From: Canna indica
Taxonomy: Eukaryota; Streptophyta; Magnoliopsida; Zingiberales; Cannaceae
Assembly (NCBI GenBank): GCA_034359265.1
Contig: CP136891.1
Coordinates: 49,158,001 to 49,222,000 of the forward strand
DNA length: 64,000 nt
Reading direction: 5' to 3'
The first letter of the stretch is position 1; each line of letters opens with the position of its first letter. Made by a program: the position numbers and the translations under genes. The notes beneath the pieces are model-generated. The model was not told where the DNA came from and ran no database searches. It saw nothing but the letters and a program-made list of their open reading frames with translations. Positions 23,940 to 35,370 of the stretch are shown piece after piece.

Positions 23940-25583
23940 CAAAATCCAAGTACTTCTACTTGCTTGAGGATGGTTCTCCATCTATAAAAGGATAAGAGGC
24001 AACTTTGAGGACCCAAATCTTCTTGGGTCCTTGAGTGTTAGTCATCTTAGGAACCCAAGTGAATCTAGCATGAGGGTTCCATTTAAATGCACAATCTCTA
24101 ACAATGTGCTCATATATCCCACAAGAAAACCAACTTCCATTGAATTTCCTAGAATTATGAGTATGAGCATGGAAGTGAGCATGATCATGAGCATGTGAGA
24201 TTTTCCTAACATTAGTAACCTTACGCATGGCATTTTGTAAGGTTAGCCATCTTTTCATCTCGCATGCATAATTCCTTCTTTAAGCTAAGCATGCTATCAT
24301 TTAAGTATTCTATTTGAGAACTCAAAAACTTGTTTACATTCTCCAATTTTTCATTTTTATTTTCTCAAAGGTGTGCTTTTCATCCTTAAGACTTTCAACT
24401 TCTTTCTTTAAGTCATTGCATGAGACTAATAAGCTATCATTTTCTTCATCTAAGGATTTGTTATCCTTTTTAATTTCTTCAAATTTTCACCTAAAAGCAT
24501 TAAACTCATCATGCATTTGTTCAAATTCTATTTCTAATTCTTGTTGTGTAAATGAAAGTTCACCAAAAGTAAATTTTACCTCATTGTCATTTGCCAAGAG
24601 GCAAAGGTTTGCCTTCTTGCTCTTGGTGTCCTCCTCACTTGATGAGGATTTACTTTCATCCCATGAAGCCATCATGGCTTTCTTCTTCTTCTTGGTCTTG
24701 TCCTTCTTGTAAGGAGCGGAGGTAGAGGCCATCTTGAGTTGTGGGCAATCCTTCCTTAGGTGCTCCGTCTTGTTGCAATTATAGCATGTGTTTCCTCCCT
24801 TACCTCTCCTCATGCCACCCCTCATGAAACTCATGAACCTTCTTGCCATCATCGCCATCTCTTCTAGATCATCAAATTCTTCTTCGGATGATGAGGGTTC
24901 TTCAACCTGGTGTGATCCTTTTAAAGCAATGCACTTGCTTTCAGGGGCATCTTTCTCCTTGTGTGCCCTCATGTGGATCTCATGAGTCATGAGAGATCCA
25001 ATGAGTTTGGTGATTTTCAAGGTTGTCAATTCCTTGGCCTCCATGACGGCAATCACCTTTGGCTCCCAAGCCTTGGAAAGAGATCGGATGAGCTTTCTTA
25101 CATTCTCTTTTCTAACGTCTTTATCAAGATTGCATAAACCATTAGTAATGTTTTCGAAGCGTGCATACATTTCATCAATAGTTTCATGCGATTGCATTCT
25201 AAATATTTCATAGTCATGCATGCGGAGGTTAATTTTGGACTCCTTAACTTGTGAGGTACCTTTATGTGTAGTCTCTAGGACATTCCAAAGTTCGAAGGCC
25301 GACTTACAACTTAAGATCCTATTAAACCCATTAGTAGAAAGACCACAATACAAGCATTTATGGCCTTGGCATTTGCATTAAAGAGTTCGACCTCATCTTG
25401 GTTCCATTCATCTATATTTTTTGTAGGTTGCTTATACCCTACTTGAATCATTCTCCATACATCCATGCCTAGTGATCGAAGGAAGCTATTCATTCTAATC
25501 TTCCAATAGGCATAGTTGTTTCCATTGAAAGGTGGAGGAGTATGGGTAGGGGACCCTTGTGCTAGATGGATTTCGGTAGTCAT
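23940..25583 (-). pseudogene. Ty1/copia gag of truncated element F
   Basis: Minus-strand reading starts MTTEIHLAQGSPTHTPPPF at 25583, then NGNNYAYWKIRMNSFLRSLG, a DUF4219/UBN2-type copia gag. A frameshift near 25350 moves it into the next frame, open to 24487, with LWNVLETTHKGTSQVKESK, the LIRSLSKAWEPKV motif and a CCHC knuckle (CYNCNKTEHLRKDC). After 24487 a coiled-coil-like KFEEIKKDNKSLDEE region continues with stops, then a second knuckle-like CGIYEHIVRDC near 24110. pol is absent: the element ends against copia E LTR at about 23940. Not functional, though the 288-codon open part is well kept. Confidence 0.85.
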
Positions 25584-25627
25584 TCTAAGTTGTAGGGTAG
25601 ATGGTTAAATCTAGACCTACGACATTG

Positions 25628-25640
25628 CTCTGATACCAAA
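25628..25640 (-). other. Primer binding site, copia F
   Basis: On the minus strand TTTGGTATCAGAGC follows the LTR end ...CGACA. It is a perfect TGGTATCAGAGC initiator-Met tRNA complement, fixing the element's minus orientation. Confidence 0.8.
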
Positions 25641-26422
25641 TGTCGTTCAAATAACCCCACTAGGAGGGAGGGTTGAATAGTGTGTTAGCTAATTCTAAGT
25701 TCAATTAATACTTTTCAATTTTAATCCCTTTAAAGAGTTCTCCTGATATGGATGCTTGATAAGATGGATGGAAGATTTCATTGCGGGAGTTGAATCGTGA
25801 AGAACGCCTTGAGAGGAATGAAGAACGTGAGAGCTAAGGCTTTGAAATCACCACTTGAATGCTTGAATGCTTGTATGATTGACTCAATGGAATAGTAGAA
25901 AGAGGTAGGTGAAGTGTAATGGCTTATATTTATAAGCCATGAATGAACCTCAGCCAAACTATCATTGTAACGAATAAAAAAGTATCCATTATCGCTCGAT
26001 GGTCGATCACTTGGTCGACTGCTCGAACAACCAGTCATCGACATAGAGGCTGTAGTCGATTTTGAGCATTTGACGTTCACTCATCGGACGATAGTCAGTC
26101 GACCAACCTATTGACCAGCCAACGACCGATACTCTGATTTCAGCCCAGTTTTCTGATTTTTACACTTGATGTTCATTTTCGGGTTTAGTCTTTCGGATTT
26201 TGACTTGGGACATATTAAAAAGAGGTTCGATCGATATCCTAGCTGCATATTAGATTCACTTTTAATTCTAAACCTAGGATGATACGTGATAGCCATCGGA
26301 GCCATTTTTCCTCGATTCTTTGCATTTTTCCAAACAAAGTTCATAGGCATATCGTTCTATCAACATGAACTCAAAACTCAACAAATGAGTTAGATACATG
26401 TTTGTTATCATCAAAATAGACA
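25641..26422 (-). repeat. 5' LTR of copia F
   Basis: On the minus strand it runs from TGTCTATTTTGATGATAACAA to GGGTTATTTGAACGACA, a TG...CA LTR of 782 bp. Both ends resemble those of the solo LTR at 27776-34047, so both belong to one copia family. Short open frames inside (25778-26080, 26108-26350) are LTR text. Confidence 0.7.
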
Positions 26423-26695
26423 GTGATACCTAGGTGGAACCCTTGTATCTTTATGATATTTCACAATGGAGTTATTCTTTCTATTTCGGACATGTCTTTT
26501 GTGTCTAACATCCCTTCCAGCCATTGCATACCTTGTAGAGGAATTGACACGGTCTCACAAGTGGCCCTGACCCACGTGATGCATCGTCCCTCATCAGCTA
26601 AAATCCTCCCTCAGCACTATCAAACACATGAGCAATCAAAACTCGATCTCCACCCATCTAAACTCGAACTCAACACTCCACCCAGCGACCAGAAT
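26423..26695. other. Unassigned DNA
   Basis: An open frame on the plus strand spans this stretch (91 codons), but it has no recognisable domain. I see no supported feature. Confidence 0.3.
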
Positions 26696-27060
26696 TAGGT
26701 TTTCACCAGTTTGTTTCGTCGGCCTCAATGACAATCCCAGGCGCCTATGCCCTTAATGACCCCAAGTGCGCTTCTCGCGAGTTAGGTTTTCACCGAGTCT
26801 GGTCCTCGACCAAAAATGCGGCCCCTGGCTGAGCTCGACATGCTCTCAACAATCAACATGACCCCAAGCACGCTTCTCGCGAGCTCGGTTTTTATCGAGT
26901 CTGGTCTTCGGCCCTATACAGGGCCTCCAGCTCAGCCAGTCACTCTCTCAACGAGCAACATGACCCCAAGCGCACTTCTAGCAAGCTTGGTTTTCGCAGA
27001 GTCTAGTCCTCAGCCCCAAGGTGTTTCCTCCCTTGTAAATATTGGCATTTTCCAAATTGT
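26696..27060. repeat. Minisatellite, inverted relative to the 27.2-34.7 kb array
   Basis: Three to four diverged units of about 120 bases repeat TTxTCACCGAGTCTGGTCCTCGxCC and ATGACCCCAAGCGCxCTTCT. Reverse-complemented, the unit core resembles GGCTGAGGACTACACTCxG...GAGCTCGCCGAGGAGCG of the neighbouring array. Open frames across it are repeat-driven. Confidence 0.6.
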
Positions 27061-27190
27061 CCTCATGTGGGCCAATCATTGTTTGTAATGGATTATTGCC
27101 TCTTTGAGAGCCATTTGAAGTGCTTGACTGTTGCCCCTTAATTTGTGGGTCTATTTATACATACATTGTTTTTGTTTAGCTTCATGTTTT
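27061..27190. other. Spacer between repeat arrays
   Basis: Low-complexity T-rich text with no gene seen. Confidence 0.3.
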
Positions 27191-27229
27191 CTGCTATTGG
27201 TAATGTTTGGTTCCCTTATGAAGGGAGAA

Positions 27230-27775
27230 TCTTTGTTTCAAGCTGCACTTTTTGTAGTGGCTCCAAGTTTGTTTCGAAGTTAGAGGTCTGATATCGAGGT
27301 AGGTGGATTTGTGAAATGATGGTGAAATCAGAAGTAGCGGCTCAAGGACCAAAGACTGTACTTGGGGGTCCATGCCGAGCTCATCAAGGAACGTAAGGTA
27401 GGACCGCACGTGGGCAGTCGAGCAAAGGCTCTAAGGCTGAAAGTAGTGGTGTGATAGCCAATGAGCCAAGCTGGTGAAAACCAAGTCTTGGTCTTGTAAG
27501 AGCATTAAGGTCGGATGTAGCGGCTCTAGGGGCTGAGAACTACACTCGGGGGGATCAAGTCGAGCTCGCCGAGGAGCGTAAGGCAGGACCATGCACGAGG
27601 AGTCGACTAAGAGCTCTTAGGCCGGAAGTAGTGGCGTGATAGCCAACGAGTCAGAGTGGTGAAAACCAAGTCCTGGTTGTGTAAGGGCACAGAGGCCGAA
27701 AGTAGCGACACTAGGTTCTGAGAATTACACTCGGTGGTTCAAGCCGAGCTCACCGAGGAGCGTAAGGCAGGACTG
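27230..27775. repeat. Minisatellite of about 185-bp units, left half
   Basis: Two full units and part units repeat the words GAAAACCAAGTC, GTAGCGGCTCTAGGGGCTGAG, CGAGCTCGCCGAGGAGCGTAAGGCAGGACC and GTAGTGGCGTGATAGCCAACGAG in order. The array breaks at 27775 and resumes in register at 34048, because an LTR has been inserted. Confidence 0.8.
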
Positions 27776-28443
27776 TGTAAGTTGAATAACCACACTAGAG
27801 GGCGGGGGGAGTGAGTAGTGTGTTAACTAAAACTTTAGCCTAAATTCGGTTTTAACCATTTCTTGATTACTTTAGGTAAATCACAATTTAATAGCAAGCG
27901 AAAGCAAGATAAATAATAAGTAATCAAACACTCACAAGAGCAATGCTAACACAATGAATTTATGGTGGTTCGGCCCCAATGCCTACTCCACTACCTAAGC
28001 ACCCCACTTAGGATTTCAAACTCTAGTTTACAAGATTAAGTGTATCATACAAGAGGATTTACAAGCTACGACACCGACCCTCACAATCGAGGGTTACTCT
28101 CACACTCGAGAGTACCTCCAACACCTATTTTTCTAAAGACTACAAAACTAATCTTGGCAAACTAAGTTTACACCGGTGGATTTAAGCCTCTACACCAATG
28201 CTACCACCATACACACAAATCTAGCACTACCAAAAATAAGGCATTTTGCGATGGCCTTGTTGCGACGGCAGTTGTTGCGGTCGCAGATGAGATCGTTCTG
28301 CGACCGCGTACAACGGGGGGTCGCGGAGAAGCCACCTTTGCGACGGCACCGTGATCGCCTTGAGTACCGTCGCACCTCTCTCATTCACCCTCCTATCATC
28401 ACCCGCCTGCCTGCCGTCGCTCGCCTGCACCGCCCCTCGCAAT

Positions 28444-28445
<2 letters not shown>

Positions 28446-28475
<30 letters not shown>
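28446..28475. repeat. (TC)n microsatellite
   Basis: About 15 TC repeats within CACTA 2. The Arg-Glu and Glu-Arg repeat open frames on the minus strand here are artefacts of this run. Confidence 0.9.
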
Positions 28476-28477
<2 letters not shown>

Positions 28478-28479
28478 CT

Positions 28480-29690
28480 GTCGAAACCATAGCCATCGCC
28501 GACTAGGATTTCACCCAGAGACAGAAACGTGGAGTGTTGGCCGGTCCTCCCTTCCAAAGCAGACCTCTCGACGAGACCTACGAACAAAAATAAGCTACAG
28601 GCAGGTTCTCTTGTTGTCATTAGAACCATTTGATGCATGGTTGATGAGTTGATCCATTCAGCTTCTCAAAATTAGGACTTTCTAATGAAATTAGACTTTG
28701 TTAGGATGTATTTGGTGACATGATTCTTATGAAGTCCCTACTTTGATGTTCTCATGAACGCTCATCTAATCTCAATTTTTTTTAATGTTCTGTTAATGTA
28801 TTTATTGACTCATGATTTTACTGAATTTTGTTGAATTTTGTTCAATTTTGAATGTTGATCATTGTGTCAGCATATGCTTTACAATTTACATAAAAGCTTG
28901 TTTTGCAATATTTTTGTTGTGTTTTATATCATTTTTACCTTGGTTATATATTGACACTTCTTGGTTAATCTTTAATAATCTCAAGATGGCATGAGATGAA
29001 CTCAACCTTTAATACTAATACAGAATTTGGAAAGTAATGACAACTTGAGTGCTTGGTTAGTTTGTTGGGTGAAGTATTGTTTAAGGGACCATCACTCTAC
29101 CAACATCTCTAATTCCAAGAGTAAGGCTTCTATATGTAACCGAACTAAGTCTATATATATTTAGATTATAACACAAATTAGAACATAATGAAAGAAGAGC
29201 TAGAAGTTTCCAATAATGACCATGAGAACAACTTCCTTTAAAAAGACTCTACCAACCAATCACAGTAAGAACAACTTCCTTTAAAAAGAATGCTTCAGCT
29301 GTTTCTTTAATCTACCATGATGTTGGTCTTGTGCGTGGATTGAAATCCTAAGGTCACCATTCCTAGTCTATGACTTGTTCAGAATGAATTCTACGTTATC
29401 TCAAAATGAATCTCGTAGATGATAAAAAACAAGTTTACAATGAATCTCAAAATGACCTGGTCTTGTGCGTGGTTGGCTTGCTTCTGTTCCAGCTTGCCTG
29501 CTTGGTTTGTTTTTCTTTCTTCAATTGTTAAATTTATTTTGTATTTTATTTTACTTGGTTTAGCCCTTTTTCATTTTTAACAAATATATGCATCTACTTT
29601 AATTTTGCATAGACAAGTTTTTAAGTTCATTTCAGGTTTAATATATAGTTTTATTTCCATGATTAGTTGTGCCATAATCTTACGAGACAA
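28480..29690. other. Non-coding CACTA 2 interior, left
   Basis: AT-rich DNA with no recognised gene. It probably holds the promoter, leader or first intron of the transposase gene that starts near 29.7 kb. Confidence 0.35.
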
Positions 29691-29696
29691 GTGAAG

Positions 29697-32568
29697 ATGT
29701 CGGACCACCACCACCACTAGCCCTGGAGGCTCGAGGTAGTCGTAGGCCTCGTGGGCCTAATCAGGGGGCTCATGCACCTTCGTCGACCGACCAGCGTCAG
29801 CGGATATCGCTGCACGGTCTAAAGTAAGTATCAAAGTTTATTTTTTATAGTTGTTAATTAATTAATTACTACTTATGTTGTTATACTTGCATTGTAGATT
29901 CAAGCAGGAACATCACCTCTATTATCAAGAGGTTCTTTCGGGAGCCGTGTTGTTCATGGACCCACGTGCCGCAGGATAATTGAGATTTATTATGGTCCGA
30001 GTTCGAGGTATGTAGTTTATTATTTTTAGATACCGTAAAATGTTAAGAATTGACCAATGATTTTATACATGAGGGACATAGATTGATGGAATATTTGGTA
30101 AGAATCTGGAAAGCTACGTTTTTCTTAATGTTTGATAGTTTATAAAAGTTTTCTTCTTCCTGACACTAGTAACTGTACATGGCTGCTTGCAGAGATCCAC
30201 CGGGTGCCCAAAACCTATTTCTATAATGTATTTTTGCCGCAAATATTGGAGCAAGTGGTGTTAAAGTATATATATATTTTAAATGCATGGTCATTGACCG
30301 GTCGTTATTAATTAATTAATTAATCTACAAGATGATGAACAGGTGAAAGTTGAGAGCACACGTAGTGCATTTATCAGCCCAGGAATAGATGCTGGCTCTT
30401 ATTTAGGCAACAATGTGCATATAATTTTTGTTGTTGAGGGAGAGAAGCAAAAGAGATGAGACATGCATGCGTTCTATTAGTTCATATATCTCTCCAGCTC
30501 CTTCAACTACAAGCAACCTCCTGCACCCAATATTACTCATTTTAATTATGAGTATTATAAATCCTTTGTCGGATATCATCAAATTTAGAGTTTGGTATGC
30601 ATGCAAGATATACCTTCCTAGCTAACTGGTTGCCAATTTAAAGCAAAAAGATAAAGAAGAGAGAAGGAATCAAGATATATATATATATATAGCTAACTGG
30701 TTGCCAATTTAAAGCAAAAAGAAAAAGAAGAGAGAAGGAATCAAGATATATATATATATATATATATATAGGCATCATCAATTAATGTTGTATCTTTAAC
30801 TTGTAGCAACAGGGAAATAGGAAGCTGCTAGAGTGGTCTAGGGTGCTATATATATAATTAAGCTAAAGAAGAAGCACTTCTTTACAGTGCAACACAGGTT
30901 CATAAAGAGTAGTACTTGTGCTGGACTGCAGCAAGAAATTAAAGGAGGTCCCTCGATGGTGCCTTCCCTTCTAATCCAAACAAGTTATGCAAGTTATGCA
31001 AAGGGAAATCCATCATTGAGTGGTCTCCTTTTATGATCCTTGTCTCTGCCCAACTTGTGAAAGAAACAAGTCTGTATATTTGTTGATATAGTATTCTACT
31101 TTTTGTGATTTTGTTTAAAAACATTAACTCTCCTTGTTCAGTAGTATGGATTGCTTCACTGATGAAAACTTTAAGCTAATACATAGTTGCCCATCTTCAT
31201 CTATTTCTATGTATGATTCATCATTTCATTAAGGGTATGTTTTCTTTCTTTTCTTCCACAATGCACTCGTTCATTGAACCTCTAAGAAAGATTATTTATG
31301 TATGCAACAGGTGCATTACACTTTTATTAAGATATTAGGATTTATTTGAGTTGTAGCTTTTAGAATTTATGAAACAACTTTTATTAAGATATTAAAGTAA
31401 GTAGTTATCATGCTATATGTTTAGCATTCTAAAGCTATACTGGATATAATTTTTCAAGCTAATGTTTTCTTTTTGTAGGCCCGATGTACCTGAGATCCCA
31501 CCATTGAGGCTGATGTGAAGGATTCTTGGGAATCTTACAATAAGAAGCTTTTCAATGATACCCTCCATCGAGCGCGGGATGAGGTGTGCGCGAGTATAGG
31601 CGGTAACAGTGATATACCTATGGATGCGCTCGAGGGGCACGAACCAATCGGGGTGGAGGTCGACGTATGGGATCGACTATGCGATATCTGGGCATCGGAG
31701 GGATGGCAGGGTGCCTCCCGAACGGTGCACCAAAATCATATGACGTTGGTCGAGGGATTCGTCGCCCGACATACCGGTGGGTCCATCCCATTTATCAGCC
31801 ACGAGCGTCGATTGGTAAGTAATTTAATAATTATTTTTATTATTCATTTATTATTATAGAAAAACTAATTATATTTATTTTATTGTAGGGGACACGAGAT
31901 GAGGAGGGGACGCTCATCCCTGCTAATCCTTTGAGGGTCTTCGAGGAGACACATAAATACCAACACGGTCCTCGCTACGGTGAGTTCATCAGCAGGAGGC
32001 TGAAGACGGTACTGGTAAGTTAATATTTTGAAAAGAATATCTAGTTGTATTATGTATAATTAATTTTTATACTTTTATTTAAATTAAAGGCCGCATATAG
32101 TGAGTTGGTGACCCAGCGGGGAGGTGATCCTGCGCAGCATCAGCTTATGCTGACGCATGGATGCATGTGGCAGGCGTCGGCCACGATCGTGTATATGGCA
32201 TTGGCACAACGGCTCACGCACGAGCGTTGTTGCAGCCACATGGTGCAGGGCCATCTGCTTTCACCTCCTCCGTCGTTGGTTCATCAACATCACGTGCGGA
32301 TCAGGACCGATTAGCAGCCGTTGAGACTACTTAGGCACGCCTCAGCGTCGACATGGCCGCTATGAGAGATACTGTGACACAGTATATGGTGCAGATGACC
32401 CAGTACATAACACATATATCTTCTTTCATACCTGGTGCTTCGGCTCCTCCGCCTCCCCCATCATTCGGCGTGACAACATCAACATCAAATCCATCATCAT
32501 TGACGCTGACTGATGTGCTCCCTATGCAGCCCCTCTCCACGCCGCCGCCTCTTGCGCCTGATCATTGA
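29697..32568 (+). pseudogene. CACTA Transposase_24 (En/Spm second-ORF protein), decayed
   Basis: The family is the plant En/Spm accessory transposon protein, thought to bind subterminal repeats. Exon-like blocks: about 29697-29825 (Pro-rich N-terminus, RPRGPNQGAHAPSS); 29898-30007 (IIKRFFREPCCSWTHVPQDN, then a stop before DLLWSEF); 31478-31814 (DPTIEADVKDSWESYNKKLF, VWDRLCDIWASEGWQGAS, HTGGSIPF); 31891-32014 (PLRVFEETHKYQHGPRYGEF); 32090-32568 (GGDPAQHQLMLTHGCMWQAS). GTAAGT donors follow the third and fourth blocks. Premature stops after VPQDN and at RCT*DPT, where Trp is expected, make it non-functional. It resembles the fragment at 59260-59640. Confidence 0.75.
30606..30772. repeat. Tandem duplication of about 77 bp ending in (AT)n
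   Basis: The text AGCTAACTGGTTGCCAATTT ... GGAATCAAGATATATAT occurs twice in a row (about 30620-30690 and 30691-30770), each copy ending in an AT run. It lies in the large intron-like gap between transposase blocks (30008-31477), which otherwise shows no gene. Confidence 0.85.
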
Positions 32569-34047
32569 TGTACTTTTTTGATATTTTATTTTGATATTAT
32601 GTAAACATTATTGTTTTGATACGATGTAAATAATATTTTGATATCCATATATTATAATTTGTTATCTTTTGTTTCATATGTATTTTTAATTAAATATTGA
32701 AATAGGAATTTATGTATTTTCTTTTTTAAAAAAATATATATATACGACTGCGACGGCTCTGCGATCGTGAGGCCATCACAGATTATCTTCAACCTGGTTG
32801 CCAAATGCGGTCGCAAGTTCTGCGACGGCCTGCCGGGTCACAGTGCCTTCACAGTCATATATATATGCGACGGTCGTGGTGATCGCAAGGCCGTCGTAGA
32901 TATCAAAGTGCGACGGTACATGTACGTCATAAATGTCACGAGACCAAATTCTGCGTCAGTGTTTCATTGTCGCAGAAAGTTTTTACTTGTGACTGCTGTG
33001 GTTGCGGTCGCAATGCATCAGCGACTCCTTCTTTTGCGACCGACGTAAGCAACCGCTTTCTGCTGTCGCCGATGACCTTTTGCGACGGTTTGGCGACGGC
33101 ATTGTCCGTCGCAGATGGCCAGTTTTTTAGTAGTGTAGCACCCTAGGTTTTCACAACTAGATATACAATGAGAATAACAACAAAATACAAATATAAATGG
33201 AGCAAAAACACAATCAATATAATACTTAGCTTCAACACAAGATCCTAGCTTTCGCTTGGTGCCTTTGATGATGAAACACAAGGTTGAAGGCTCAATCAAT
33301 GAGGTCGAAGCTCAAAGCTAAGGTTTGAGAGAAATGGCTCAAGAAAGGCTCCAAATATTGTTAGAATGACTCAATGAATTATTGGGAGCCTTAGGAAGGG
33401 AGTTTTGGGTGTATTTAGAGAGTTGGTATTCGGGTATGAAAGCAAAGAGCCATTCAAACCTTCTTTAATTTGAAAAAGAGCCATCTTGGGGCATTCTGGG
33501 AATTCTGGGTAGTTTTTAAAGAAATTGGCTAGGCGCATTTTGGGAATTCTGGGTAGTTTGGCAGATTTCTAGCCTTTCAAGTCTTATTTTTTTAGGTTAA
33601 CGATTTTCAAAAATTCCTAAAAAAATGTCTTTAATTTATTTTTAACTAAGGAACAATTATTGAATATTTTGATGGCAAAAAAAATATCTAAATTATGTAG
33701 CCCTCCAAGGAGCCCCCTAAACTTAGAAATTTTCAAGACCGTTTTTTTATTTTTCTAGTTTTTAAGTTTTCGGGCTTCGGGGTTCGGTTTTTTGGATTGT
33801 GAACTCAATGGAGACATCAAACTATGTTTTAGGAACATTTACAATAAAAGAAACTAAGTCCTAAACTAATTTTGACATGCTCGATTCTGAAACCTTTGAT
33901 TCTTGATTTTTTTGTGTTTTTTTCGATTGGGGACGTCCCATGCAAACCGATATGTAACCTGAAAATATTTTTTGTTCAAACATTAGTTCCATGTTTGTTA
34001 TCATCAAAACTGAGATTAAGACAAAGGTTAAAAACCTTAGGACAACA

Positions 34048-34720
34048 GACTGTGCAAGAGGAGTCGAGTAAGGGCTTTGAGGTCAGGAATAGTGGCATGA
34101 TAGCCAATGAGCCTAGCTAGTGAAAACCAAGTCTTGGGTGTGAAAGGGCACTGAGGTTGGAAGTAGCGGCTCTGGGGGCCGAGGACTACTCTCGGAGGAT
34201 CAAAACGAGCTCGTCGAGGATCGTAAGGAAGGACTACGCGTGAGGAATAAAGTAGTGTCTTTCAGGCTAGAAGTAGTGGCGTGATAGCCAACGAGCCAGG
34301 CTAGTGAAAACCAAGTCCTGGTCATGTAAGGGCGTTGAGGCCTAAAGTAGCGGCTCTAAGGGCTGAGGACTACACTCAGAGGATCAAGCCGAGCTCGCCG
34401 AGGAGCGCAAGGCAGGACCACGTGCTAGGAGTCGAGTAAGGGCTCTGAGGTTGAAAGTAGTGGCGTGATAGACAACGAGCCAGGCTGGTGAAAACCAAAT
34501 CCTAGTCGTGTAAGGGCGCTAAGGCCGAAAATAAAGGCTTTGGGGGCTGAGGATTACACTCGGGGTTTCAAGTAGAGCTCGTCGAGGAGAGTAAGGCATG
34601 ACTGCCTGTGAGGAGTCGAGTAACGGCTTTTAGGTCAGAAGTAGTGGCGGGATAGCCAACGAGTTAGGCTGGTGAGAACCTAGTCCTGGTTGTGTAATGG
34701 CGTTGAGGTCGGAAGTAATG
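34048..34720. repeat. Minisatellite of about 185-bp units, right half
   Basis: About three and a half units continue the array broken at 27775. The order of words (GTAGTGGCGTGATAGCCAACG, GTGAAAACCAAGTC, GGCTGAGGACTACACTC) is the same. It ends against a gypsy gag fragment near 34725. Confidence 0.8.
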
Positions 34721-34724
34721 GCTT

Positions 34725-35370
34725 CTGCATCGATCCCTAAGGCTGACTCCTCTGTGCTACAAACACCACAAATACTAGTGCCTTCACTCTTGTCTGTGCC
34801 CCACTCTGACCGCGCTGGCCGGGTAGTCCCTCTTGAAGTGTCCCGGCTGGCCACACCCAGAGCAAGCATTCCTTTACCCAAAATATACCCCTGTGTGCCT
34901 CCTCCCGCACTGCTCACACAATGGTACCGATGTCCTCCTCTAAGACTTAGACATAATTGTCCTCTAAATAGCCCTTTGTCTTGCACCTAATCGGCCTCCA
35001 AAACTGCTCTGCCCATGGCCCGATTGACGGAGACCCTTGCGGCAAACCCCTTAGATTGAGCCTGCCGCTCTCCCAATCCCTGATTTCTAAACTTTTTCTT
35101 TGTTGGCCCGTCCTGCCTATCAGTATTCATCATCGCCTCCTTCTGCGATGCCTCGACCACTACATGAGCAAAGGTGGTGTCCTAGGTGTAGTGAATGAAC
35201 ATGTCTATTTACACCCTAAGTCCCTCCACAATTCGCCCGACTCTGTCTGTCTCAATCACTACTAGAAATGGATGATATCTGGATAAACAGGCGAACTCCA
35301 TCTCATATTCTGCCACCGTCGTGCTGCCTGTCTGTCTGAGCTGCTCGAAATTTCAGGATGGCAATTTTGT
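34725..35370 (-). pseudogene. Ty3/gypsy gag fragment H
   Basis: Minus-strand reading gives the end of the gag domain (STTVAEYEMEFACLSRYH), a linker (GRAVLEAD) and a CCHC knuckle with CGQPGHFKRDYPAS near 34830-34935. It is closely related to the gag right of CACTA 3 (58600-59230), on the opposite strand. Frameshifts and stops are frequent. No LTR or pol is attached in the same orientation. Confidence 0.75.

Larger units (their letters stand above)
28225..33135 (+). mobile_element. CACTA element 2 with a decayed transposase gene
   Basis: The left end reads CACTACCAAAAATAAGG and the right end, reverse-complemented, CACTACTAAAAAACTGG. A TAG target duplication flanks it (28222-28224, 33136-33138). 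Length is 4,911 bp. Both ends carry GCGACGGC-based subterminal repeats (28245-28440, 32740-33120). The interior has a multi-exon Transposase_24-type gene on the plus strand but no TNP2 catalytic transposase, so it looks like a deletion derivative. It lies in a solo LTR. Confidence 0.9.
27776..34047 (-). mobile_element. Solo copia-family LTR inserted in a minisatellite, itself hosting CACTA 2
   Basis: The plus strand begins TGTAAGTTGAATAACC and ends CCTTAGGACAACA, giving TG...CA ends, and is flanked by identical 5-bp GACTG copies at 27771-27775 and 34048-34052. Without the CACTA insertion and its TSD it is about 1,360 bp. No primer site, gag or pol lies on either side, so it is a solo LTR left by LTR-LTR recombination. 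The minus-strand start region (TTTTGATGATAACAAAC) matches copia F's LTR. Confidence 0.8.

Noticed and set aside
28227..28638. Arg/Glu-repeat proteins on the minus strand
   Set aside because: They are produced by the (TC)n run at 28446-28475 and by subterminal repeats.
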